Made by a program: the position numbers and the translations under genes
Shown here: positions 13,702 through 19,973 of the stretch, piece after piece
Position numbering within the stretch: position 1 is the first letter of the stretch
Layout: the number at the start of each line of letters is the position of its first letter
From: Kiritimatiellia bacterium
Lineage (GTDB): Bacteria; Verrucomicrobiota; Kiritimatiellia; RFP12; UBA1067
Length of the DNA stretch: 24,734 nucleotides
Reading direction: 5' to 3'
NCBI GenBank assembly: GCA_017385345.1
Contig: JAFNRY010000119.1
Coordinates: 1-24,734, forward strand
Notes under the pieces: model-generated
What the model was told of the DNA's origin: nothing
Database searches by the model: none
What the model saw: only the letters and a program-made list of their open reading frames with translations

Positions 13702-13716
13702 GGCGGATTTTCCGCC
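13702..13716. repeat. Small hairpin between map and the ferredoxin gene
   Basis: GGCGGA-TTT-TCCGCC is a perfect 6-bp inverted repeat 24 bases before the ferredoxin ATG. There is no clear T-run after it. It could be a weak terminator or leader structure. Confidence 0.3.
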
Positions 13717-13739
13717 GGCGTTCTGTTGAAAGAGGAAAC

Positions 13740-13943
13740 ATGGTACGTATCGACATTGAAAACTGCAAAGGCTGCGGGCTCTGCGTCGCGGCCTGCCCGA
13801 AGAAGTGCCTCGAAATCGGCGACGGGCTCAACTCGATGGGCGTGAAAGCCGTGCGCTACAAAGGCGAAGGCTGCATAAGCTGCGGAATATGCTTCATGAA
13901 CTGCCCGGAGCCGTACGCGCTGAAGGTGGAAAAGGACTCGTGA
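13740..13943 (+). CDS. Dicluster 4Fe-4S ferredoxin, KorD/VorD-like
   Basis: 67 residues with an AGAGG ribosome binding site. Two C-x2-C-x2-C-x3-C motifs are present: Cys9, 12, 15, 19 (CKGCGLCVAACP) and Cys45, 48, 51, 55 (CISCGICFMNCP), each binding one 4Fe-4S cluster. The wider pattern, with KKCLEIGDG-NSMG between the clusters, is that of the delta subunit of 2-oxoacid:ferredoxin oxidoreductases. The alpha, beta and gamma subunits, which usually follow directly, are absent; instead the next gene is a TIGR02757 protein overlapping by 4 bases. It may be an electron carrier of its own or a subunit whose partners lie elsewhere. Confidence 0.88.
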   Translation: MVRIDIENCKGCGLCVAACPKKCLEIGDGLNSMGVKAVRYKGEGCISCGICFMNCPEPYALKVEKDS

Positions 13944-14725
13944 CGTCCGCGCTTCTGCGCAGGCTGGCCGCCGAATACGAGACGGCGGCGTTTCTCGAAG
14001 ACGACCCGTCCCGCTTCATGCACCTCGCTTCGGGAGCAAAGGCGCGCGAAGCGGCCGCTTTCGCCGCGGCCGCCCTTTCCTTCGGCTCGAGACCGGTTTT
14101 CATGCGCAAAATCGACGAACTGTTCCGCCTCGCCGCCGGCAACATCGACGCCTGGACGAGGAACGGAGACTTTGAGAAGGTCTTCGCCGCGAACGACGGC
14201 GCCTGCTTCTACAGATTCTTCACCCGCGGCGACATGCACGGCTTCTTCTCGCGCTACCGCGAAATACTCCGGGAGCACGGCTCCCTCGGCGCGCTCGTAC
14301 GCGAATCGCTCGGCGGCTCCTCCGACGGCGCGGCGGCTGCGGCGGCGATCGTCGCCGCTTTCGGCGGGCGCTGCAAGCCGATCCCCAAAAGCGCCGCCTC
14401 CGCCTGCAAACGGATATGCATGTTCCTGCGCTGGATGGTACGCGACGGCTCCCCGGTCGATCTCGGCCTGTGGTCGGACTTCATAGACAAAAGGACTCTG
14501 CCGGCGCCGCTCGACGTCCATGCGATGCGCCAGGCGGAACGCCTCGGCCTGCTGCGCGGAAGACATCCGTCCATGAAAACCGCGATGGAACTTTCCTCCG
14601 CGCTGCGGCGCGCATTCCCCGGCGACCCGCTGAAGGGCGATTTCGCCCTCTTCGGCTACGGCGTCAACGCTCCCCGCGGAGAGCGGGGTCGAGCCGGTCG
14701 CGAAGCCAGTCCGCGAGGTGGTTGA
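13940..14725 (+). CDS. TIGR02757 (DUF2400) family protein
   Basis: 261 residues from GTG at 13940, overlapping the ferredoxin stop (GTGA). Family features are the D-PSRFMH start region, a helical centre with FYRFF, KRICMFLRWMVR-DGSPVDLGLW, LPAPLDVH--RQAERLGLL-R and a DFALFGYGV end. The function is unknown; the helical, RWMVR-containing core is reminiscent of HhH-type DNA glycosylase folds, which is only a suggestion. The conserved part ends at about residue 243; the last 18 residues (from APRGE) are Arg/Gly-rich and lie opposite the 3' end of the convergent permease gene, a 62-base overlap. Confidence 0.82.
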   Translation: MTSALLRRLAAEYETAAFLEDDPSRFMHLASGAKAREAAAFAAAALSFGSRPVFMRKIDELFRLAAGNIDAWTRNGDFEKVFAANDGACFYRFFTRGDMHGFFSRYREILREHGSLGALVRESLGGSSDGAAAAAAIVAAFGGRCKPIPKSAASACKRICMFLRWMVRDGSPVDLGLWSDFIDKRTLPAPLDVHAMRQAERLGLLRGRHPSMKTAMELSSALRRAFPGDPLKGDFALFGYGVNAPRGERGRAGREASPRGG

Positions 14726-15497
14726 AGGACAGCACGAGGACGAAGATCGCCATCGTGGTGAAAGCCATTTCCCACCACACCCCCTGCCACAGGCGCATGC
14801 GAGCGTTGTTTATCATTACGCCCCAGCTCGGCTCGCCCTGCACGCCTATGCCGAGAAACGAAATGAACACTTCCGTGGAGACGGCCGCGGGAAAGCGTAT
14901 CGAAAACTGGATCAGGATGATATGCGCCACGTTCGGCAGTATGTGGCGGAACATTATCCTCGCGTGCGAGTAGCCGAGGGTCTTCGCCGCCGCGACGTAC
15001 GCGCGCGACGCCTGCTTCATCGTCTCGGCCCGTATCGTGCGGCAAACCCCCACCCACGTCGTGAAGCCTATGCCAATGTATATCCCGGCAAGCCCCTGCC
15101 CGACGACGAGGGAAATGGCCAGTATGAACAACAGCCCCGGCATGGACGCGACAGTGGCCGATATCCACACCACGAACGAATCGACCTTCCCGCCGAAATA
15201 GCCGCCGAGAAGCCCCAATACGACGCCGAGCGGTATGGCGATAAGCGAAGTCATGATGCCGACGTGAAAGGCGATTCTCGCGCCCTGCACGAGCCGCAGC
15301 GAAACCGGCCGTCCGAGGTTGTCGGTGCCCATCCAATGCCCGGGTCCGGGCGGGAGGTAGCGGCTTTCGAGATGGACTTTGTTGTATTCGGGCGTCACGT
15401 CCGCCGCGCGGGCGGCGCGATACTGCACTTCGCCGTACATCGCCGCCGCCAGATAGAGGGCGAGGGCCGCGAAGCAGAGTTTCACCGAAAGTCTCAT
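14664..15497 (-). CDS. ABC transporter permease, DppC/OppC type
   Basis: 277 residues. It is an inner-membrane subunit of a peptide-type importer. It has an N-terminal transmembrane helix, a periplasmic segment containing the family signature H-MGTDNLGRPVSLRLVQGAR, five further hydrophobic segments, and the EAA-type loop AAKTLGYSHARIMFRHILPN that contacts the ATPase. The end (RLDPALRG) is typical of DppC. No partner permease, ATPase or binding protein is in the window, although they may have been separated. Its ATG overlaps the cmk stop by 4 bases (ATGA), an unusual pairing. Its 3' end overlaps that of the TIGR02757 gene by 62 bases. Confidence 0.88.
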   Translation of the reverse strand: MRLSVKLCFAALALYLAAAMYGEVQYRAARAADVTPEYNKVHLESRYLPPGPGHWMGTDNLGRPVSLRLVQGARIAFHVGIMTSLIAIPLGVVLGLLGGYFGGKVDSFVVWISATVASMPGLLFILAISLVVGQGLAGIYIGIGFTTWVGVCRTIRAETMKQASRAYVAAAKTLGYSHARIMFRHILPNVAHIILIQFSIRFPAAVSTEVFISFLGIGVQGEPSWGVMINNARMRLWQGVWWEMAFTTMAIFVLVLSFNHLADWLRDRLDPALRGER

Positions 15498-16198
15498 GCG
15501 CCGGTCCGGCCCCCGGCGGCGCGCGCCGCGCCGTATTCCGCGGGAAGCGCCGCAAGAAGAGCCTCCACCGTCTCTTCAAGCGTCAAATCGCTCGAATCGA
15601 TCTCGACAGCGCCATCCGCCTTTCTCAGCGGCGCGTACTTGCGGCTCGAATCCATCGCATCGCGCGCGGCAAGAGCCGCCTTGACTTCCTCGCGCGTGCG
15701 CCCGGCAATGCCCTTCCCGGCCTCCTGACGCCGACGCCGCTCGGCTCGCGCCTCGGCGGACGCCGTAAGATAGAACCTCGCCGGCGAATCGGGAAACACC
15801 GCCGTCGTTATATCGCGCCCTTCCACCACTATGTCGCCGAGGGCGGCGAGCGACCTCAGCATCGCCGTCACCTTGTCCCGGACCGGCTTCTCGCGCGCAA
15901 CTTTCGACGCATTCTCGTCTATCTGCGGAGTGCGGATCCTGTCGCCTGGCGCCTCGCCGTCCACGAAAAACGCAACCCTGCCCGCCTCTGGCCTCGCCTC
16001 GATCGATATCTCTTCCGCAGCCTTGGCAATCGCCGCGGGATCGCCGGTATCGACCCCGCGCTCGAGACACTGCCAGGTGACAATGCGGTACAACGCCCCC
16101 GAATCGACATGGAGAAAACCGAGCCTCTCGCCCACTATGCGCGAAACCGTGGATTTGCCGGCGCCCCCCGGCCCGTCTATGGCTATGACCTTTCCCAT
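15494..16198 (-). CDS. cmk: Cytidylate kinase
   Basis: 234 residues. The enzyme phosphorylates CMP and dCMP using ATP. The P-loop is GPGGAGKS at 9-16, followed by HVDSGALYR (CMP site), TPQIDENASKVA, V-EGRDITTAVFPDSPARFYLTAS and the LID-like RRRRQEA segment with the D-RD-MDSSRKYAPL-KADGAVEIDSSDLT motif. Length and motif order are normal. Upstream is tRNA-Arg, 33 bases away. The -10 lies only 6 bases before the ATG, which leaves no room for a ribosome binding site. Confidence 0.95.
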   Translation of the reverse strand: MGKVIAIDGPGGAGKSTVSRIVGERLGFLHVDSGALYRIVTWQCLERGVDTGDPAAIAKAAEEISIEARPEAGRVAFFVDGEAPGDRIRTPQIDENASKVAREKPVRDKVTAMLRSLAALGDIVVEGRDITTAVFPDSPARFYLTASAEARAERRRRQEAGKGIAGRTREEVKAALAARDAMDSSRKYAPLRKADGAVEIDSSDLTLEETVEALLAALPAEYGAARAAGGRTGA

Positions 16199-16204
16199 TC
16201 CCGA

Positions 16205-16213
16205 ATTATACCA
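16205..16213 (-). promoter_or_regulatory. Extended -10 promoter of cmk, predicting a leaderless mRNA
   Basis: TGGTATAAT on the minus strand (hexamer 16205-16210), in the 33-base gap between tRNA-Arg and cmk. Six bases separate the hexamer from the ATG, which places transcription initiation at or next to the A of the start codon. No -35 at normal spacing; the TGn extension probably compensates. Confidence 0.6.
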
Positions 16214-16231
16214 TTAATCGTTGCAAAACTC

Positions 16232-16308
16232 TGGTGGGTCTGCCGGGAATCGAACCCGGAACCTACGGTTTAGGAAACCGTCGCTCTGTCCAGTTGAGCT
16301 ACAAACCC
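16232..16308 (-). tRNA. tRNA-Arg (anticodon CCT)
   Basis: 77 bases including an encoded CCA. The acceptor stem GGGTTTG pairs with CAGACCC with one G-T pair. The D stem is GCTC/GAGC, the anticodon stem ACGGT/ACCGT with loop TTCCTAA (anticodon CCT, reading AGG), and the T arm is CCGGG-TTCGATT-CCCGG. The discriminator base is A. It has its own promoter at 16324-16353. Confidence 0.96.
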
Positions 16309-16323
16309 GCGCCAAGTGCGCAT

Positions 16324-16353
16324 ATTCTATCATTCACAGCTCTTGCAAGTCAA
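16324..16353 (-). promoter_or_regulatory. Promoter of tRNA-Arg
   Basis: On the minus strand TTGACT (16348-16353), an 18-base spacer and TAGAAT (16324-16329) with a TGA extension. The hexamer ends 15 bases before the mature tRNA, leaving a 5' leader of about 9 bases. Confidence 0.75.
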
Positions 16354-16374
16354 TGACGAATATTGCGCGTAAAG

Positions 16375-16408
16375 CAAAACAAAGGAGCCGGCTGTAAAAA
16401 CCGGCTCC
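16375..16408 (-). terminator. Rho-independent terminator of the PEP-CTERM gene
   Basis: On the minus strand an 8-bp stem GGAGCCGG/CCGGCTCC (16401-16408 with 16384-16391) and a 9-base loop are followed by TTTGTTTTG. It starts 25 bases after the stop at 16434. Confidence 0.8.
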
Positions 16409-16433
16409 ATTGCATCGCGCGTTTGCGAATACC

Positions 16434-17024
16434 TTACGCGACTTTGCGACGACGGAGAGCAAGCCCCGCCATGCCGAGCAGCATGAGAAGACCGCTCGTC
16501 GGCTCGGGAACCGCCGTGTACGTATTGCCGCCGTTCCAAACCTTCATTGCCATCTGAGCCTCGGACAGGGTCTCAAATTGAGCAAGATCCTTTGCTGCGG
16601 AACATGTCAACGCTTGGGAACGTCCGACAATATTGCCGGTGCTGCTTACCAGTTCTATATAAAACACGCCGGAGGAATAACTGTCAATGCTTGCGCCATA
16701 GGGACTCTCGTCGCCTTTTGTCCATATCGTGTTTGATACACCGGAAGGATTGGTCGATGACAGCACTGTACGACCGTCCTCAGTTTTTGCCGGGGGATTC
16801 GCCTGGGAAGCCGTACCATTACCACTCGCCAATTCACTATTATAATGCACGAGTGTAGCGTACTGCCAGCCATTGAAAGCAGCCGTCACATTATCGGCCG
16901 CAGGATTATTTTTGACATCTGCCAATGACGTTGGCGAATCATTTACCTGCCAGTAGAGAACCCCGGCATTTGCAACCATGCCGACGGCCACAACCGCCGC
17001 ACAGACCAACAGTTTGTTTTTCAT
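16434..17024 (-). CDS. Secreted PEP-CTERM protein
   Basis: 196 residues. I start at the ATG at 17024 (MKNKLLVCAAVVAVGMVANAG) with AAGGG 6 bases upstream. A signal peptide ends about ANA|GV. The middle is Ser/Thr/Asn-rich and without a known domain; it contains YWQVNDSPTSL and VFYIELVSSTGNIVGRS, a strand-like pattern. The C-terminus is a sorting tail: VPEP, a hydrophobic segment GLLMLLGMAGLAL, then RRRK. PEP-CTERM tails are recognised by exosortase systems and the proteins are often tied to exopolysaccharide. No exosortase is in the window. Base composition is less GC-rich than the flanking housekeeping genes. The gene has its own promoter and terminator. Confidence 0.88.
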   Translation of the reverse strand: MKNKLLVCAAVVAVGMVANAGVLYWQVNDSPTSLADVKNNPAADNVTAAFNGWQYATLVHYNSELASGNGTASQANPPAKTEDGRTVLSSTNPSGVSNTIWTKGDESPYGASIDSYSSGVFYIELVSSTGNIVGRSQALTCSAAKDLAQFETLSEAQMAMKVWNGGNTYTAVPEPTSGLLMLLGMAGLALRRRKVA

Positions 17025-17041
17025 CGTCATCCCTTTTTGCT

Positions 17042-17058
17042 CATGTTTCATCAACATG
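17042..17058. repeat. Inverted repeat CATGTT-n5-AACATG in the PEP-CTERM leader
   Basis: A perfect 6-bp inverted repeat with a 5-base spacer, lying between the -10 (17065-17070) and the ribosome binding site of the minus-strand gene at 17024. It could form a leader hairpin or bind a dimeric regulator just downstream of the transcription start. Confidence 0.4.
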
Positions 17059-17064
17059 AAGTCA

Positions 17065-17094
17065 ATTCTACCATACGCACGCTTCCGCTGTCAA
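17065..17094 (-). promoter_or_regulatory. Strong promoter of the PEP-CTERM gene
   Basis: On the minus strand a perfect TTGACA -35 (17089-17094), an 18-base spacer and TAGAAT (17065-17070) with a TGG extension. A second TTGACA lies about 10 bases further upstream. Confidence 0.78.
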
Positions 17095-17105
17095 TCCCAA
17101 TTTTG

Positions 17106-17870
17106 TCAATTCCAATTTACAGACAAGGCGCTGTCGGCGGAACGCACATACCAGAAACCAGCACCTGCGGGTATCTTGTCCGTGGAGCCATCAACCCATG
17201 AAGCGGTTTTCACGGTATGCGGCGTCCCGAGGATTACAACCGTGGTCTCCTGTGGATTGCTCCAATCCTGATATTGCCACTTGGAATCCTTGTATGTGTA
17301 CTGTTTCGTCGCGCCCGAGTTGGCGAGATAAATGATATCGCCCGCGGCGGGTTTGACGGTGCACTTTTCGGTAAACCCGGAGAGCTCGACAGACACGGGC
17401 TTGACATTCCCGAGCATCGTCCAGACACCCTTCGAAGCCGTCTGAACCTTGGCGGAATTTGTCGGAAGTTCGCCGTAAAGGTAGATTGTTGACGACGGAT
17501 TCGAGCGAATCAGGCAAATGCAATCGCCGAGAGGGAGCGTCGAGCTGGAGGTGGTGACCGTATCACCCGAAACTGTCTTGCCCCCGCTCCATGCAGTACC
17601 ATCGAACTTCCAGGTTTCCCAAACGCCATCATGCTTCAAAAGAAGCTTGTCGCCGTTTTGCAGGCCATCGGTCAACACGTACTTGGTCACGTCTATGGTC
17701 GGCGACGCCGAACCGTCCGTGCCGACAGTGATCAAGGGGATCGAAAGGATCGTCTCCTTGCTGCTGCTGGCGATTTTGATGCGGCAAAGCGTATTGGTGG
17801 TCTCTACGGCTGCAAGAGCCGCGCCGCACGCGAGCATCGCCACCGCTGTAACAATCGTTTTCCTGTTCAT
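17106..17870 (-). CDS. Secreted protein of unknown function
   Basis: 254 residues from ATG at 17870, with GGAGG 8 bases upstream; the ATG two codons earlier is too close to the site. The signal peptide is MNRKTIVTAVAMLACGAALA, cut before AVETT. No family is recognised. The protein is Thr/Ser/Val/Gly-rich with repeated short strand patterns: YVLTDGLQNGDKLLLKHDGVWETWKF, then AGDIIYLANSGATKQYTYKDSKWQY, and an end IPAGAGFWYVRSADSALSVNW. The two 'GD--ll...W--wk(y)' segments look related, suggesting a duplicated beta domain. The 39-base gap after the 17910 gene suggests one operon. Confidence 0.7.
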   Translation of the reverse strand: MNRKTIVTAVAMLACGAALAAVETTNTLCRIKIASSSKETILSIPLITVGTDGSASPTIDVTKYVLTDGLQNGDKLLLKHDGVWETWKFDGTAWSGGKTVSGDTVTTSSSTLPLGDCICLIRSNPSSTIYLYGELPTNSAKVQTASKGVWTMLGNVKPVSVELSGFTEKCTVKPAAGDIIYLANSGATKQYTYKDSKWQYQDWSNPQETTVVILGTPHTVKTASWVDGSTDKIPAGAGFWYVRSADSALSVNWN

Positions 17871-17909
17871 TTGCATTTCCTCCGGAATAATTTGACGGCC
17901 GATGGTTTC

Positions 17910-18686
17910 CTACTTGCTGCGCACGACCCTGAAGAAGTAGTACCTGTCCTCGGGATCGTCGCGATAGACGAGCGTCAGTTCGCCGTTAGCGACGCCCTGG
18001 ACGCCCGAGCAGAACAATTTCTCCTCCGTTCCGCCAATCGACTTCTTGGCGAGGATGGCGTACTTGAGGAACGGCTTCGTATTGGCGACCCTGATGTAGG
18101 CGAGGCCGGCCTTCTCATCGAGATCGAAGGCGGTGACGACGGGCTTGACGGCGGCGGCGTCCACGACCTCGGTCGCGGTCGATACGGCTGTCGCGCCGGC
18201 GGCGGCCACCGTCGAAGAAGTCTTGATCTCGGCGGCCACCTTGCCCCAGCCGGAATACACCGTTCCGCCCTCCTTTAGGCCGACCGTCGTGCCAGTAAGA
18301 ATGCCTTTCTCGTCGTACGTGTTGACGCGCGTATCAAAGAGATAAACCTCGAAGCGTCCGCCCGTGTACTCTTCGACCACCTCGCCATCCCCGGTTGAAA
18401 CCTTGGGATCGATGACATAGGTGATTTTAGGGCATACGCCGTCCTTGGCGACAGCCGCGCGGCAGACAATCTTGTCCTCAGGATCGACAGTCGTTCCATC
18501 GGGGTTGATGCCCTCGAACGCCTCGCCCTTCACGAACACGAGCGCGTAGATTTCGCCGTCCGCGACCTGCGTTCCGTCCGCGTACGTATCTTTTTCCGGC
18601 CCGGTGGAGAACTCGACCCAGGCGGGGGTTGCGAACGCGGCGGTCGCGATAAGCCCCGCGCCGGCCATAAGAGAAAACTTCTTCAT
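17910..18686 (-). CDS. Secreted protein with C-terminal beta domain, unknown function
   Basis: 258 residues from ATG at 18686 (MKKFSLMAGAGLIATAAFATPAW), with AAGGA about 9 bases upstream. The signal peptide is cut near AFA|TP. The first part (EFSTGPEKDTYADGTQVADGEIYALVFVKGEAFEGI, written here only as a landmark by its start EFSTG) describes a strand-rich domain. After a Thr/Ala/Val-rich linker, residues about 185-258 form a small beta domain ending DDPEDRYYFFRVVRSK. The YFFRV ending resembles the KKFYRAK ending of the protein at 10294. Function unknown. It follows the gene at 18720 by 33 bases and is probably co-transcribed with it. Confidence 0.7.
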   Translation of the reverse strand: MKKFSLMAGAGLIATAAFATPAWVEFSTGPEKDTYADGTQVADGEIYALVFVKGEAFEGINPDGTTVDPEDKIVCRAAVAKDGVCPKITYVIDPKVSTGDGEVVEEYTGGRFEVYLFDTRVNTYDEKGILTGTTVGLKEGGTVYSGWGKVAAEIKTSSTVAAAGATAVSTATEVVDAAAVKPVVTAFDLDEKAGLAYIRVANTKPFLKYAILAKKSIGGTEEKLFCSGVQGVANGELTLVYRDDPEDRYYFFRVVRSK

Positions 18687-18719
18687 TTCCGTTTTCCTTT
18701 CTTTCTTCAATTCGAGAAA

Positions 18720-19862
18720 TCAGTTGTTGTTGGGCGTGGCGGACGCCGTCACGACATACTTGACGACGGCGGGTTCGGTCGCGCCGCTCTTGGCAGTCAC
18801 GGTCACTTTGACCGTTCCGGATGCGGTACCGTTCGTCGCGGTGCCGATGTTGTAGCTCTCTGTCACGTCTTTGTTTCCATCCAGCACCTTCACGGAGTAG
18901 CGGGGCGTAATGCCGTTCTTCGCGCCGACGCTGCCGGGGAAGACAATCGTGGGAACACCGCCGGAAGCGAGCGTCATATCCGTAGCGGCGAACTGGACAT
19001 CGGAATCCGGGTCGAGACCGCATTCGAGCGACTGCCAGACCGTGCGTCCGGAAGAACCGAGTTTCGCGGTAGTGATCGTCTCGGCCGTGACGCCGTACTT
19101 GGTGAGGGTCTCGTAAGGAATCGTGTACGTGCCGGAGACGCCAGTCGGCGTGAACGCCGTGTTGGTGCCGCTAACCACATCGGCGGCCACGGTGTTGAAG
19201 ACCATATCGTCCGTCTTGGCGGAGCCGACGAACGAAATCGAACCGATCGACGACTTGCTCTCGTTGGCGAGCTTGTACCACGCGCCGTTAGCGGAAGCAT
19301 TGGACGTTGCGCCCTCCAGATAGCCGTACGTGCTGACGACCGGCATGCCGTCGATGCTCACCTGGCAGAGTTTGTTGGCATAATCGAACTTGAACTGGAC
19401 ATGATGCCAGGCCCTCAATGCCACGGTGCCGACATTATACCAGTCGGCCGTGCCGCTCTTGTTCTTGCACCAGAGCATCAAGGGAACGCTGCCGGCGGTC
19501 TCGGAAGTGCCGGCCGCGATCGCGATCTGGGCGCCGGTCAGAGAATCCAGCTCTTCGCTCGCCTCGTCCAGATAAAGGAGAAAATTGGACTGGATCGCGC
19601 TGGTCAAAGCCGTGCACGTCACCTCGCCGTCGATCGAGAGCGCCTTGGTGTGGGCCGCGTCTTTCGCCGGGAAGCCACCGACCGGGGCGGACGAAATCGT
19701 ATCGGAGATGACGAGGCCGTCGCCCGTCCATCCGCTCACGCTGAATTCGTTCGCGGTTGCGCTTTCAAACGTCTCGGTGGTGGTGGTGGCGGCGAATGCA
19801 CAACCGGCGGCGAGCGCCGCACCCGCGCAGAGCGTTTTCCTCAATGTTTCTACGTTCATCAT
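18720..19862 (-). CDS. Secreted LamG-like protein, unknown function
   Basis: 380 residues beginning MMNVETLRKTL; GAGGAGG precedes the two adjacent ATGs. The signal peptide ends near AFA|AT. The first ~220 residues look like a LamG/concanavalin A-type sandwich: TETFESATANEFSVSGW, ALSIDGEVTCTAL, LRAWHHVQFKFDY, CQVSIDGMPVVSTYGYLEG, and IGSISFVGSAKTDDMVFNTV. A second domain (VWQSLECGLDPDSD onward) is an Ig-like sandwich; the W-S-x-x-x-GLD segment is common in secreted proteins of this type of bacterium. It leads a three-gene operon with 17910 and 17106. Its promoter shares the -35-centred palindrome with that of the LamG-like gene at 10294-11400. Confidence 0.75.
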   Translation of the reverse strand: MMNVETLRKTLCAGAALAAGCAFAATTTTETFESATANEFSVSGWTGDGLVISDTISSAPVGGFPAKDAAHTKALSIDGEVTCTALTSAIQSNFLLYLDEASEELDSLTGAQIAIAAGTSETAGSVPLMLWCKNKSGTADWYNVGTVALRAWHHVQFKFDYANKLCQVSIDGMPVVSTYGYLEGATSNASANGAWYKLANESKSSIGSISFVGSAKTDDMVFNTVAADVVSGTNTAFTPTGVSGTYTIPYETLTKYGVTAETITTAKLGSSGRTVWQSLECGLDPDSDVQFAATDMTLASGGVPTIVFPGSVGAKNGITPRYSVKVLDGNKDVTESYNIGTATNGTASGTVKVTVTAKSGATEPAVVKYVVTASATPNNN

Positions 19863-19889
19863 GCTTCATCCTCCTCAGATTTTGCCCTC

Positions 19890-19923
19890 ATTCTACCACA
19901 AGGCCGCGTCCCCCGCAAGGGGG
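19890..19923 (-). promoter_or_regulatory. Promoter with -35-centred palindrome, second secreted LamG gene
   Basis: On the minus strand TTGCGG (19913-19918), a 17-base spacer and TAGAAT (19890-19895) preceded by TGTGG. The -35 sits in the centre of CCCCC-TTGC-GGGGG (19910-19923). The match with the promoter at 11460-11493 covers the palindrome, the spacing and the TGTGGTAGAATG block, while the spacers differ. Confidence 0.65.
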
Positions 19924-19955
19924 AAAATCGAAAAAATATTTTCCGGACGGGCGTG

Positions 19956-19964
19956 TGGTATAAT
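19956..19964 (+). promoter_or_regulatory. Extended -10 promoter of transketolase, predicting a near-leaderless mRNA
   Basis: TGGTATAAT with hexamer 19959-19964, preceded by an A/T-rich tract at 19931-19942. Nine bases separate it from the ATG at 19974 and no ribosome binding site fits. It is divergent from the secreted-protein promoter at 19890-19923. Confidence 0.65.
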
Positions 19965-19973
19965 AGGCGCGTC

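Noticed and set aside
18720..19862. Lipoprotein status for the second LamG-like protein because of LAAGC
   Set aside because: The residue at -3 is Ala and a good signal peptidase I site (AFA) follows directly, so ordinary secretion is more likely.
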